Source: Ardenticatenaceae bacterium (GTDB lineage Bacteria; Chloroflexota; Anaerolineae; Promineifilales; Promineifilaceae). From it: a DNA stretch of 64,000 bases. The stretch spans positions 1-64,000 of the forward strand of contig WYBM01000009.1 of the NCBI GenBank assembly GCA_011525915.1, in the 5' to 3' direction. Positions 53,655 to 63,679 of this stretch are shown piece after piece. The position numbers and the translations under genes are program-made. The notes beneath the pieces were generated by a model. The model ran no database searches. It worked only from the letters and a program-made list of their open reading frames with translations, and had not been told where the DNA came from. Numbering within the stretch: position 1 is the first letter of the stretch; every line of letters begins with the position of its first letter.

Positions 53655-53685
53655 CTCCGAAAGAGACTATCTTTCGGAGTTTTTT
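53655..53685 (+). terminator. Riboswitch terminator that contains the ribD ribosome-binding site
   Basis: CTCCGAAAGA (53655-53664) and TCTTTCGGAG (53670-53679) form a perfect 10-bp stem with a five-base loop, then TTTTTT and directly ATG 53686. GGAG, six bases before the ATG, is the only plausible Shine-Dalgarno and is the 3' end of the stem. The same hairpin can thus stop transcription and hide the ribosome site. Confidence 0.9.
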
Positions 53686-54819
53686 ATGCGAGAACACGAA
53701 CATTTTATGCAGCGGGCCCTGGCACTGGCAGAACATGGCCTGGGCCATACCAGTCCCAACCCGGTCGTCGGGGCAGTCATCGTACGGCAGGGGCAAATTT
53801 TAGGCGAAGGTTACCACCGCCAGGCAGGATGCGCTCACGCGGAAGTAGAGGCTCTAGCAGCCGCCGGCGAAGCGGCACGGGGGGCTACCCTCTACGTCAC
53901 CCTTGAACCTTGTAATCACCACGGCCGTACCCCCCCCTGCACCAACGCCATCCTCGACGCTGGCATTGCCGAACTGTTTTATGCTATGGTCGACCCTAAT
54001 CCCCATGTGGTCGGCCACGGCCGTCAGCGGCTGGTGGAAGCGGGTGTGAAAGTACATGAGGGTCTATGCGCCGCCGAAGCCCGGCATCTCAACCGCTTCT
54101 TTTTCCATTATGTTACCAGTGGTCGACCTTACGTCATGGCTAAATTTGCCGCCAGCCTGGACGGCAAAATTGCTACGCGCAATGGTGAAAGCCAGTGGAT
54201 TACCGGGCCGGAAGCCCGGCAGCAAGGTCATCTGTTACGTCAGGCGGTGGATGCTATTCTGCTAGGGGCCGGCACAGCCATCGCCGATAATCCCCGCCTG
54301 ACCACCCGCCTGACACAGGATGATGTACGTCACCCGCTGCGCATTGTGCTGGACAGCCACGGCCGTGTGCCCCTTACAGCACAACTTTTTAGCCCCGAGC
54401 TGCCAGGCCGCACCATGGTGGCCACGACCGCCGCCATGCCCGCTGCTCATCAGGCTGCCCTGGAGCGGCAACAAGTAGAAACAATGATGTTACCGACAAC
54501 GCCCACTGGCCAGGTAGACCTGGAACAACTGCTGATCGCCTTAGGCCACCGCCAGATACTTAGCCTTCTGGTTGAAGGCGGGGGGCAAGTATTGGGCAGC
54601 TTCTTTGATGCCGGCCTGGTTAACGAAGTTTACACTTTTCTAGCGCCCCTTATTATTGGTGGTGCCGGCGCCCCCAGCCCTGTAGAGGGCTTTGGGCCGG
54701 CCAAACTGGCCCTGGCCCGGCAGCTGCAGAATGTTTCTATAGCACAAGTCGGCAATGATTTTATGATTAGAGGAGTGGTAGAAACAACCAGATGTTCACC
54801 GGAATTGTTGAAGAAATAG
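53686..54819 (+). CDS. ribD: Bifunctional diaminohydroxyphosphoribosylaminopyrimidine deaminase / reductase
   Basis: RibD carries out the second and third steps after GTP cyclohydrolase in riboflavin synthesis. The deaminase (1-145) has the zinc site CAHAEVEAL and LEPCNHHGRTPPC; the reductase (150-365) has MAKFAASLDGKIAT, WITGPEARQQGHLLR and LLVEGGGQVLGSF. The 377-aa length is normal. The start is fixed by GGAG in the upstream hairpin. The end overlaps ribE by 28 bases. Confidence 0.97.
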   Translation: MREHEHFMQRALALAEHGLGHTSPNPVVGAVIVRQGQILGEGYHRQAGCAHAEVEALAAAGEAARGATLYVTLEPCNHHGRTPPCTNAILDAGIAELFYAMVDPNPHVVGHGRQRLVEAGVKVHEGLCAAEARHLNRFFFHYVTSGRPYVMAKFAASLDGKIATRNGESQWITGPEARQQGHLLRQAVDAILLGAGTAIADNPRLTTRLTQDDVRHPLRIVLDSHGRVPLTAQLFSPELPGRTMVATTAAMPAAHQAALERQQVETMMLPTTPTGQVDLEQLLIALGHRQILSLLVEGGGQVLGSFFDAGLVNEVYTFLAPLIIGGAGAPSPVEGFGPAKLALARQLQNVSIAQVGNDFMIRGVVETTRCSPELLKK

Positions 54820-55436
54820 GCACTATCAGCCAAGTGCAGCGCACAGGCCAACCCTATGAACTGACCATCCAAGCTCAGACCGTCTTGGAGGGAACACGCC
54901 TGGGAGACAGTATCGCCGTTAACGGCACCTGCCTGACCGTTACCCGTTTGGCCGCCGCCAGCTTCACCGTGGGGGTCTCACCAGAAACACGCACCCGCAC
55001 CAACCTGGTTCACCTGCGTGAAGGAAGCAGCGTCAACCTGGAACGGTCATTGACACCCACCAGCCGCATGGGCGGCCATTTTGTGCAGGGCCATATAGAC
55101 AATACCGGTATCGTGACCGCCTTTCGCCCTGAAGAGAATTCGTTGTGGGTGACCATCCAGGCTCCTGAAGACCTGATGCGTTACATTGTGCCTAAAGGGT
55201 TTATCGCCCTGGATGGCGTCAGTTTAACCGTTGTAGATGCCAGGGATGATCACTTTACTGTCATGCTTGTTGACTATACGCAGCAACACATTGTGCTGTC
55301 TGCACAAAAGCCTGGTTATCAAATTAACATTGAAGTAGATGTGCTGGGTAAATACGTCGAAAAAATTATCAACCACCGTTTGGTTACAAAAAAGGACATT
55401 AGCCTGGAATTCCTGGCCGAACATGGTTATAGATGA
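54792..55436 (+). CDS. ribE: Riboflavin synthase alpha subunit
   Basis: The last step: two lumazines give riboflavin. It has the usual start MFTGIVEEIG, two related barrels (INGTCLTV-type block VNGTCLTVTRL and DGVSLTVVDARDD), and GGHFVQGHIDNTG. ATG 54792 lies within ribD, so translation is probably coupled. It ends nine bases before ribBA. Confidence 0.97.
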   Translation: MFTGIVEEIGTISQVQRTGQPYELTIQAQTVLEGTRLGDSIAVNGTCLTVTRLAAASFTVGVSPETRTRTNLVHLREGSSVNLERSLTPTSRMGGHFVQGHIDNTGIVTAFRPEENSLWVTIQAPEDLMRYIVPKGFIALDGVSLTVVDARDDHFTVMLVDYTQQHIVLSAQKPGYQINIEVDVLGKYVEKIINHRLVTKKDISLEFLAEHGYR

Positions 55437-55445
55437 GGTGCAGTG

Positions 55446-56744
55446 ATGGGTTTAGCAACAATCGAAGAAGCCATTGCGGATTTTCGTGCTGGCAAGTTTG
55501 TCATCATCGTAGACGACAAAGACCGAGAAAATGAAGGGGATCTGACCATCGCCGCAGAGTTTGCCTCGCCGGAAGCCATTAATTTTATGGCCAAGGAAGG
55601 GTGCGGCTTAATTTGTGTTGCCATGACCGGCGCCATGTTAGACCAGCTGCAGCTGCCGCTGATGGTACCGCCTGCGCAAAATCAGTCTGGGTTTAGCACG
55701 GCTTTTACCGTTTCTGTGGAGGCGCGCCAAGGGGTGACGACAGGTATCTCCGCTTATGATCGGGCGCGCACCATAGAGGTGTTGATAGATCCCCACAGCC
55801 GGCCAGAACATCTGGTGCGGCCCGGGCACGTTTTCCCCTTACGGGCAAAGGATGGCGGTGTTTTGGAACGCCGCGGCCAGACGGAAGCAAGTGTAGACCT
55901 GGCCCACCTGGCTGCTTTGACACCGGCGGCCGTTATTTGTGAGATCATGGCTGACGACGGCACCATGGCCCGGCTGCCAGCGCTGCAAGAATTTGCTGCC
56001 CGCCACGATGTCAAAATTATCTCGGTAGCCGATCTGGTGACGTATCGTTGCCAGAAGGAGAATGGCTGGGGGCGGCCACCAACGGCCGTGACCTCATCCC
56101 GATTAACGGCCGCCCCTACCTACGCGCCTGATACCCCCTATACTCCCTGGATTAAAAAAGTGGCCACGGCCGTATTACCGACCACCTATGGCCATTTCCA
56201 GGTGATCGCCTATCAAGACAGCCAGCATCAGGAACACCTGTTACTGCGCATGGGGGATATCTCTGGGATGCCCCCGCTGGTACGGCTTCATTCCGAATGC
56301 CTGACGGGAGATGTTTTAGGTTCGCTTCGTTGTGATTGTGGTGAGCAGCTGCAAACCGCTCTGCAACGTATTGCTCAGGAAGGGCATGGCTTGCTGCTCT
56401 ACCTGCGCCAGGAGGGGCGGGGCATTGGGTTGGCCAACAAGATTCGGGCTTACGCCTTGCAAGACCAGGGATTCGACACCGTCGAGGCCAACACACACCT
56501 CAATTTTCCCGTTGACGCCCGAACATATTACGTGGCAGCCGCCATGTTGCGCCATCAGGGGGTGACGGCCGTGCGCCTCATGACCAACAACCCGACTAAA
56601 GTGAGCGGCCTGGAAGCCCATCACATCCAGGTGGTTGAACGCATCCCACACTGGGTTCCGCATCGCAAAGAGAATCAATATTATCTTCAAACCAAAGCCG
56701 AAAAGATGGGGCATTGGTTAGGCGAAGACCTGGTTAGAAGATAA
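55446..56744 (+). CDS. ribBA: Bifunctional 3,4-dihydroxy-2-butanone-4-phosphate synthase / GTP cyclohydrolase II
   Basis: The N-terminal RibB half (1-205) has [11 protein letters not shown] and the T/S-rich [20 protein letters not shown]. The RibA half (about 225-432) has the zinc site [19 protein letters not shown] and [20 protein letters not shown]. Both committed branches of the pathway start here. ATG 55446 is five bases after GAGGTG. The linker of about 20 residues is normal. Confidence 0.97.
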   Translation: MGLATIEEAIADFRAGKFVIIVDDKDRENEGDLTIAAEFASPEAINFMAKEGCGLICVAMTGAMLDQLQLPLMVPPAQNQSGFSTAFTVSVEARQGVTTGISAYDRARTIEVLIDPHSRPEHLVRPGHVFPLRAKDGGVLERRGQTEASVDLAHLAALTPAAVICEIMADDGTMARLPALQEFAARHDVKIISVADLVTYRCQKENGWGRPPTAVTSSRLTAAPTYAPDTPYTPWIKKVATAVLPTTYGHFQVIAYQDSQHQEHLLLRMGDISGMPPLVRLHSECLTGDVLGSLRCDCGEQLQTALQRIAQEGHGLLLYLRQEGRGIGLANKIRAYALQDQGFDTVEANTHLNFPVDARTYYVAAAMLRHQGVTAVRLMTNNPTKVSGLEAHHIQVVERIPHWVPHRKENQYYLQTKAEKMGHWLGEDLVRR

Positions 56745-56858
56745 CGTAACGAGGCCGTATCTGCTCAGAAGCCTATGGCGTTATCTGCGGGTCATATGAA
56801 GCATTTAGACACACATCTCAATTAACTTAACAGTGTAATAAAATAAGGAGAAACAAAC

Positions 56859-57326
56859 ATGGGTAAACATTTCTCAGGAACTATGGTAGGCACCGGGCTA
56901 AAAATTGGCCTGGTAGCTTCCCGCTGGAATGATTTTATGGGCAGCAAACTGCTGCAAGGGGCCCAAGACACCCTCATACGCCATGGTATCGCCGAAGCCG
57001 ATATTGACGTGGCTATGGTTCCCGGCAGCTTTGAGCTGCCCCTGGCTGCGCTCAAGATGGCCAAAAGCGGCCGTTATGACGCTGTGGTTTGCCTGGGCGT
57101 TGTCATTCGTGGGGCGACACCCCATTTCGATTATGTGGCCGGTGAGGCGGCCAAGGGCATTGCTCAGGCCTCCTGGCAAAGTGGTGTGCCTGTAACTTTT
57201 GGTGTCGTCACCAGCGATACCATTGAACAAGCTATCGAGCGGGCTGGCAGCAAATCTGGCAACAAAGGTGCTGAAGCAGCCCTGGCAGCCATCGAAATGG
57301 CCAATCTGCTGCGCCAATTAGAGTGA
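56859..57326 (+). CDS. ribH: 6,7-dimethyl-8-ribityllumazine synthase
   Basis: RibH condenses the two branches to lumazine. It has [41 protein letters not shown] and [17 protein letters not shown] with the conserved residues. The 155-aa length is normal. AAGGAG precedes ATG 56859. It completes the operon; 114 bases separate it from ribBA, so it may also have a promoter of its own. Confidence 0.97.
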   Translation: MGKHFSGTMVGTGLKIGLVASRWNDFMGSKLLQGAQDTLIRHGIAEADIDVAMVPGSFELPLAALKMAKSGRYDAVVCLGVVIRGATPHFDYVAGEAAKGIAQASWQSGVPVTFGVVTSDTIEQAIERAGSKSGNKGAEAALAAIEMANLLRQLE

Positions 57327-57472
57327 CGGATTTCCCCCAAGTGTAGTGAGAAACCCCTCCTTCAGAACGTCCACCCACGACAAACAATGATGCTCGATGG
57401 GCAATGGCGTGTAGTCATTGACCCGTTTAAGAGCAGTTATTACAATCATGGTGGCTCATATAGGAGGATGTT

Positions 57473-58228
57473 TTGAACACTGAAGCTTACCTGAAACGAA
57501 TTAACTATCATGGTTTACCGGCCCCCACGGCCGAGACGTTAAGACAATTACACCTGGCTCACTTGCTGGCCGTCCCTTTTGAAAACCTGAGCATCCATGC
57601 GGAGGAGCCAATCATCCTTGATGATGTGGCCTTATTTGACAAGATTATAGGGCGCCAACGTGGCGGCTTTTGCTACGAGCTCAATGGGTTGTTTGCCGCC
57701 TTACTGCGTGCCCTCGGCTTTCATGTGATCATGCTTTCAGCCGCCGTGATGAGTACCGATGAAGCCTTCGGACCAGAATTCGACCACATGACGCTTATGG
57801 TCACGCTTGAAGAGCGTTGGCTGGTGGATGTAGGCTTTGGTGATTCATTCCGTGAGCCATTGCGCCTGGATTACCGGGGGGAACAAGACCAGGGTGAACG
57901 TGCCTATCGCCTTGATGCCGACGGCGATCATTTGATTTTGAGGCAGCGTGACCCTGATAAGACTTGGGAGGCTCAATACCGCTTCAGCCTAACGCCTTAT
58001 GCCTACCCCGACTACGCTGCTATGTGCCATTACCACCAGACCGCCCCCGCCTCACATTTTACACAGCGCCGCCTTTGTTCACGAGCGACACCCACCGGGC
58101 GCATAACTTTGAGCGAGACACGGCTCATTAAAACCGAAAATGGCGTACGCCACGAGCAAGCGCTGCCAAACGAGGCAGCCTATGCTGAAGCACTGCGTGA
58201 TCACTTTGGTATTACTATGGCTGGTTGA
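57473..58228 (+). CDS. nat: Arylamine N-acetyltransferase, TTG start
   Basis: The enzyme moves acetyl from acetyl-CoA to arylamines or hydrazines. The Cys-His-Asp triad is visible: Cys in RGGFCYELNGLF, His in EFDHMTLMV and Asp in WLVDVGFGDSF; also VPFENLSIH. TTG 57473 follows GGAGG by five bases and is the only good start. The 251-aa length is slightly short but complete. It may be read with the rib operon or from its own promoter. Confidence 0.9.
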   Translation: MNTEAYLKRINYHGLPAPTAETLRQLHLAHLLAVPFENLSIHAEEPIILDDVALFDKIIGRQRGGFCYELNGLFAALLRALGFHVIMLSAAVMSTDEAFGPEFDHMTLMVTLEERWLVDVGFGDSFREPLRLDYRGEQDQGERAYRLDADGDHLILRQRDPDKTWEAQYRFSLTPYAYPDYAAMCHYHQTAPASHFTQRRLCSRATPTGRITLSETRLIKTENGVRHEQALPNEAAYAEALRDHFGITMAG

Positions 58229-58469
58229 TGTTTTGCGACGAGTTTTCTTAAGCAGCTGGGCGCCCTCTCCCAGATTGCACCCATTCATTGCAACCCTCCT
58301 GTTCTGTTTTAAAAACTGCGGTTATACTGAAATCTATAATTTGAGGAAGATCGAAAGAGTGTTTGTAAATACGGCCGTGTAACGTATGGGCCGGAAGAGA
58401 TTGTTTTATCCTCATTATCAATTTACCGCTTATTGTTGTGTATTTGTTCTTGAAAATTAGGAGAAAAAA

Positions 58470-61400
58470 ATGACCCGACGACAGATCCCTTTGCTATTCA
58501 CCCTTGTCCTGACGCTGTTGTTATTTAGCGGCGGCTCTGTGCTGGCTGAAACCAGTGTCTTCATTAACGAAATCCATTATGATAATGTCGGCACGGACGT
58601 CGGCGAAGCCATTGAAATTGCCGGCCCGGCGGGCACTAACCTGGCCGGTTGGAGTCTGGTACTGTACAACGGTAGTGGCGGCGCCGTCTATGACACCACG
58701 GCTCTTAGTGGTGTGCTTCCCAACCAGCAAAACGGGTTTGGCACCATATTTGTGTCGTATCCCAGCAACGGCCTCCAGAACGGTTCACCTGATGGGGTAG
58801 CCCTGGTAGATGCCAGCAGCAATGTGGTGCAGTTTCTTAGTTACGAAGGCACCTTCACGGCCGTGGGAGGTCCCGCCAATGGATTACTCAGTACCGACAT
58901 CGGCGTCAGTGAAACTTCTACCACCCCTGTTGGGCACTCCTTACAACTGGTAGGCAGTGGCCAGACCTATGAAAATTTCACCTGGGCTGCCGCCGCGCCT
59001 AACACCTTTGGCGCCGTCAACAGTGGCCAAAGCTTTGTAGGGGCGGCCGCTGACCCCCTGATCAATGAATTTGTCCTGAATCATGTAGGCACAGATACCC
59101 ACGAATATGTGGAAATCGCTGGCGACGCCACGACCAATTATGCTGCCTTTTCTATTCTGCAAATTGAAGGGGACGGCAGCGGTGCGGGCACCGTAGATGG
59201 TGTGATCGCTGTGGGTACCACAAACGCAGCCGGTTACTGGACAACTGGCTTCCAAAGTAACGTCTGGGAAAACGGCACCGTAACCGTGCTGCTGGTGGAA
59301 GGCTTTAGCGGCAGTGTGGGGCTTGACCTGGATACCGATGACAACGGCACCCTGGACAGCACCCCCTGGGCCCGCCTGGTAGACGGGGTGGCCGTCACTG
59401 ATGGTGGCGCAGGCGACCAAACCTACGCCGACACCACCCTTACCCCCACCTTTGACGGGGGTACGTTCACGGTGGGCGGCGCCTCACGCATCCCTGACCG
59501 AACAGACACCGGCAGCCCCACTGATTGGCGGCGCAACGACTTTGACGGCGCCGGGCTGCCCGGGTTTACCGGTACGCCCGTCGCGGGTGAGGCCCTTAAC
59601 ACACCGGGCGCAGTGAATGCGGCCGTCGCCACGACCCCCACCCTGGTGATCAACGAAATAGATTATGACCAACCCGGCACGGATACGGCCGAGTTTATAG
59701 AGATCAAGAATGTGGGCACCACGGCCGTCAATCTGAATGGTGTCACCCTGGAACTGGTTAATGGTAACGGTGGTGGGGCAGCCATCTACCAGACCATTGC
59801 GCTGCCAGCCACCTCCCTGGCGGCCGCAGACTATTTTGTTGTCTGCGCCAATGCGGCCACAGTAGCCAACTGTGATCTGGACGTTACCCCAGATACCAAC
59901 CTGGTGCAAAATGGCGCACCTGATGCTGTAGGGCTGCGTTACAATGGTGAACTGCTAGACGCGGTCAGCTATGAAGGTAACACCGGCGCACCCTACACCG
60001 AAGGCTCGGGTGCCGGCCTTGTTGATGATGGTGCCCAGGCCAGCGAGAGCATCTCTCGTTGTGAAGATGGCAACGACACCAACCAGAATAATGTGGACTT
60101 TGTCTTAAAGGCCAGCACACCCGGTGAAACCAATGCCTGCGGCGGTGGCGGCGGTGGTATTGGCAGCTGTGGGGACCCGGCTACCTTTATCCACCAGATT
60201 CAAGGCAGCGGCCTGACCAGCCCCCTTGTGGGCACAACGGTGGTCATTGAAGGTGTTGTCGTTGGTGACTTCCAGAATAATGGCCAACCGGACAATGGCG
60301 AGTTAAATGGCTTCTACGTACAGGAAGAAGACAGCCAGGCCGATGGGAACGCCGCCACGTCAGAGGGCATCTTTGTGTTTGCACCCGCCGCGGTTGACGT
60401 GCTGGTTGGCGACCTGGTGCGGGTTGGCGGCACGGTGATAGAGTTTACCACCAGTGGTGGGGCTTCCCTGACCGAACTGGGCAGCGTCAGTGAGATGCTG
60501 GTGTGTGCCACGCCGGCGGCGATGCCGGCCGCCACGGCCGTTACACTGCCGGTAAGCACCGTCAGTGACTTTGAACGGTATGAAGGCATGCTGGTACGCT
60601 TCCCACAGGCGCTCACTATCTCTGAATACTTTAACTTTGACCGCTTTAACGAGATCGTGCTCACGCTGGGGCGGCTGCCGCAGCCTACGTCCGTAGTGGA
60701 ACCGGGACCCGATGCCATCCTGATGGCCCAATCCCATACCCTTCACCGCATCACGCTGGATGACGGCCGTTCCAACCAGAACCCTGATCCGGCCATTCAC
60801 CCGAACGGTAATATCTTTGACCTGACCAACCTTTTCCGTGGCGGCGACACCGTGCAAGAAGTCACCGGTGTCATCGACCACAGCTTTGGCCTCTACCGCA
60901 TTCAACCTACCCAGGGGGCGGCTTTTACGCAGCAAAACCCCCGACCGGCCGCGCCAGCTGCAGTAGGCGGCAACCTGACGGTAGCCAGCTTTAATGTGCT
61001 TAACTACTTCTCCACCATTGACACCGGCGCTTCCATCTGTGGTCCGGCGGCCAACCAGCAATGCCGGGGGGCAGATACCCCTGAAGAGTTCGTGCGTCAA
61101 CGGACAAAGATCATTGCCGCGCTGACAGCCATCAACGCCGACGTGGTCGGCCTGATCGAGCTGGAAAACCACGCCACCGATGCGGCGCTGCAAGACCTGG
61201 TGGCCGGGCTAAATGACGCTTTAGGTGCCGGCACGTATGCCACCATCAGCACCGGCCCCATTGGGACCGATGCCATCAAAGTAGCCCTTATTTACAAACC
61301 CGCCACGGTAACACCGGTGGGCGGTTATGCCATCCTTGATTCGTCGGTAGACAGCCGTTTCCTGGATACAAAAAACCGGCCGGTGCTGGCCCAAACCTTT

Positions 61401-62345
61401 ATGGCCAATGCCGATGGAGCCCGGGTGACAGTGGCTGTCAATCACTTAAAGTCCAAGGGGTCTGCCTGTCTAGACGTTGGTGATCCAGATGCCGGCGACG
61501 GCCAGGGCAACTGTAACCTGACACGCACCGCTGCCGCCCAGGCATTGGTCGACTGGCTGGCAGCTGACCCCACCGGCAGCGGCGATCCCGATTTCCTCAT
61601 CATCGGTGACTTAAACGCTTATGATAAGGAAGACCCCATTGACGCTGTTCGTGCCGGGTCTGATGACACGCCGGGCACCAGTGATGATTACAACGATCTG
61701 ATAGCCCTCTTCCAGGGTGAACTGGCCTACTCTTTTGTTTTTGACGGGCAGATCGGTTATCTGGACCATGCCTTGGCCAATACCAGCCTGACGGCACAAG
61801 TGACGGGGGTAACAGAATGGCACATCAACAGCGATGAGCCTGACCTGCTGGACTATGATATGACCTTTAAGCAGGATGCCCAGGACGCCCTGTATGAGCC
61901 AAACGCTTACCGCTCCTCTGATCATGACCCGGTGATTATTGGGTTAGACCTTAATGCCGCACCTGTGTGCAGCACGGCCGTGGCCAGCCCCTACAGTCTC
62001 TGGCCGGCCAACCACCACTTTGTCCCCGTCAGCATCCTGGGGGTGACTGACCCGGATGGGGATGCCGTGACCCTCACCATCACCAGCATCTTCCAGGATG
62101 AACCGGTGATGGGCCCCGGCAATAAGAGCGATATAGATGGCATGGGGGTGGGTACAGCCACGGCCCAACTACGAGCCGAACGCTTAAGTGGCAACGGCCG
62201 TGTCTACCACGTGTACTTTACGGCCGTAGATACACACGGCAGCAGCTGTTCCGGCGAGGTGCTGGTGGGTGTACCCAAGAGTCAGGGCAGCGGCGGCGAG
62301 CCCATCGATGATGGCCCCCTGTATGATTCCACGATTGCACAGTAG
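58470..62345 (+). CDS. Large secreted nuclease: lamin-tail domains and ExeM/NucH-like endonuclease domain
   Basis: After a signal peptide (1-26) come three lamin-tail domains (starts FINEIHYDN, INEFVLNHVGTDTHEYVEI, INEIDYDQPGTDTAEFIEI; about 27-190, 195-385, 390-545). An OB-like region (about 560-700) precedes an endonuclease/exonuclease/phosphatase domain (about 835-1160): LTVASFNVLNYF, VNHLKSKGSAC, IIGDLNAYDKEDP and YRSSDHDPVIIG. The last domain has SLWPANHHFVPVSI. The order matches ExeM/NucH extracellular nucleases. It probably degrades external DNA. AGGAG lies before ATG 58470. Confidence 0.93.
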   Translation: MTRRQIPLLFTLVLTLLLFSGGSVLAETSVFINEIHYDNVGTDVGEAIEIAGPAGTNLAGWSLVLYNGSGGAVYDTTALSGVLPNQQNGFGTIFVSYPSNGLQNGSPDGVALVDASSNVVQFLSYEGTFTAVGGPANGLLSTDIGVSETSTTPVGHSLQLVGSGQTYENFTWAAAAPNTFGAVNSGQSFVGAAADPLINEFVLNHVGTDTHEYVEIAGDATTNYAAFSILQIEGDGSGAGTVDGVIAVGTTNAAGYWTTGFQSNVWENGTVTVLLVEGFSGSVGLDLDTDDNGTLDSTPWARLVDGVAVTDGGAGDQTYADTTLTPTFDGGTFTVGGASRIPDRTDTGSPTDWRRNDFDGAGLPGFTGTPVAGEALNTPGAVNAAVATTPTLVINEIDYDQPGTDTAEFIEIKNVGTTAVNLNGVTLELVNGNGGGAAIYQTIALPATSLAAADYFVVCANAATVANCDLDVTPDTNLVQNGAPDAVGLRYNGELLDAVSYEGNTGAPYTEGSGAGLVDDGAQASESISRCEDGNDTNQNNVDFVLKASTPGETNACGGGGGGIGSCGDPATFIHQIQGSGLTSPLVGTTVVIEGVVVGDFQNNGQPDNGELNGFYVQEEDSQADGNAATSEGIFVFAPAAVDVLVGDLVRVGGTVIEFTTSGGASLTELGSVSEMLVCATPAAMPAATAVTLPVSTVSDFERYEGMLVRFPQALTISEYFNFDRFNEIVLTLGRLPQPTSVVEPGPDAILMAQSHTLHRITLDDGRSNQNPDPAIHPNGNIFDLTNLFRGGDTVQEVTGVIDHSFGLYRIQPTQGAAFTQQNPRPAAPAAVGGNLTVASFNVLNYFSTIDTGASICGPAANQQCRGADTPEEFVRQRTKIIAALTAINADVVGLIELENHATDAALQDLVAGLNDALGAGTYATISTGPIGTDAIKVALIYKPATVTPVGGYAILDSSVDSRFLDTKNRPVLAQTFMANADGARVTVAVNHLKSKGSACLDVGDPDAGDGQGNCNLTRTAAAQALVDWLAADPTGSGDPDFLIIGDLNAYDKEDPIDAVRAGSDDTPGTSDDYNDLIALFQGELAYSFVFDGQIGYLDHALANTSLTAQVTGVTEWHINSDEPDLLDYDMTFKQDAQDALYEPNAYRSSDHDPVIIGLDLNAAPVCSTAVASPYSLWPANHHFVPVSILGVTDPDGDAVTLTITSIFQDEPVMGPGNKSDIDGMGVGTATAQLRAERLSGNGRVYHVYFTAVDTHGSSCSGEVLVGVPKSQGSGGEPIDDGPLYDSTIAQ

Positions 62346-62373
62346 CCGCATGGTATAAAAAAGGGTAATACAT

Positions 62374-62407
62374 AAAAGCCGGGTGGTTTTCACATCACCC
62401 GGCTTTT
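62374..62407. terminator. Bidirectional terminator between convergent genes
   Basis: AAAAGCCGGGTG (62374-62385) and CACCCGGCTTTT (62396-62407) form a 12-bp stem with T runs on both strands. Confidence 0.93.
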
Positions 62408-62457
62408 TGTCGTCAGCCTGCTTTAAGGCATAGGCCTTATCTATGGCCTGCCGCTAT

Positions 62458-63420
62458 TTATGAGATCCAGGCTTCTGTTACTTCGCCGATCCAGCCAGTG
62501 GCCGTTTTGGTGAATTCCATCACAAAACCACCGCCGCTAAGGTACATCGTCTGGGAATCTTCCGCCCGCATCCAGGTATTGTCCAGAGCTACCCGCGCCT
62601 GTGTGTCAGAAAGGGCTGTGATCTCTGAAAACCTCAGGTAAAGGAAGTCACCTTTTTCATTGGCCAGGCTCTGAATCTGCTCTGGCGTCAGTAATATCAG
62701 GGTGATCCCCGGCAGTTCAGGCACCAGCGCGGCGGGAATGTTTTCCGTAGAGAGCACAATATCATCCTGTTCGGCCGTCAGCAGCCCATAATCGGGGATC
62801 TCTTTGGCTACCAAGGCGCGTTCCAACGTCAGGTGGATCAATTCGGCCGTATCTTCTGGTGACAGTGTTAGGGTAGGTGCATCACCTTCACCCGTCTCTT
62901 CATCGAACGGTACATTGTCCATTTCCAAAACAAAGGTGTTGGTGACCCCGTTTGCGTCTATGGTGTACGTGCCGGCAGCCAGGCCATACACATCCAGGAC
63001 TACGCTTTCTTGAAAACCCACCAACTGCTGGGTACACATCGCTTCGGCTGGGCGCTGGGTGGTAACCTGTACAAAAAAGGTATTGCCTTCTTGGGTGGTG
63101 GTGATGCTGCCTAGCGTGGTGCAGCCATCTCCCAGATAACCGGCGATACTGGCGTGTATCTGCACTGGGAAGGATTCCAGGATCATAATCTCTATGGATT
63201 CGACCTGTGCCTGGCCGGTAATTGTCTCTTCAGCATCGGCCGCAGGTTCTTCGGCATGGGCCGTAGGCGTGGGATCATCCGAGCTAACAGACTGGTTTGG
63301 GTCAGATGGGGTCCCGGTTAGTGTATCTGTAAAAGCTGGTTCGCCTCCAGAGACGCCGCTGCAAGCCACCACGGCCAACAGCAGGAACAGCAGCAAAAAG
63401 TGTAATCGTTTTTGTTTCAT
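62458..63420 (-). CDS. Hypothetical lipoprotein, 320 aa
   Basis: The start MKQKRLHFLLLFLLLAVVAC is a lipoprotein signal, followed by a Thr/Pro/Glu-rich linker. The middle (IEIMILESFPVQIHASIAGY and YGLAAGTYTIDANGVTNTF) is a beta-sandwich found in other Chloroflexota lipoproteins. The last 120 residues resemble a small NTF2-like or beta-barrel domain. ATG 63420 has AAAGGAG nine bases ahead; the frame is open to 63468 but without support. Function unknown. Confidence 0.8.
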   Translation of the reverse strand: MKQKRLHFLLLFLLLAVVACSGVSGGEPAFTDTLTGTPSDPNQSVSSDDPTPTAHAEEPAADAEETITGQAQVESIEIMILESFPVQIHASIAGYLGDGCTTLGSITTTQEGNTFFVQVTTQRPAEAMCTQQLVGFQESVVLDVYGLAAGTYTIDANGVTNTFVLEMDNVPFDEETGEGDAPTLTLSPEDTAELIHLTLERALVAKEIPDYGLLTAEQDDIVLSTENIPAALVPELPGITLILLTPEQIQSLANEKGDFLYLRFSEITALSDTQARVALDNTWMRAEDSQTMYLSGGGFVMEFTKTATGWIGEVTEAWIS

Positions 63421-63679
63421 GGTTAAACTCTCCTTTTTTGCAAGTAAAATAGCCAAGTTTGGCTTCACCTTGACAGTTATCTAACGTCAAAGACAGCTCA
63501 TTTGTTCCCGGTTTGGGCCTTTTGTCAGGGATTGCTGAGGCAGGCAGAAGAAACAAAGTGACGTAATGGAGCCTAAAAGATAGCGCTTTAAGAACTGTTG
63601 TTTACAATAGACAGATAACGGTATCAGGTACCCCCAGATGAGAGCAGTTTGGAACGGAAAGTTATTTAGAGATCATCCT

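Noticed and set aside
60360..61193. Open frame of 277 codons antisense to the nuclease
   Set aside because: Same reason: the sense frame has clear domains, the antisense frame has none.
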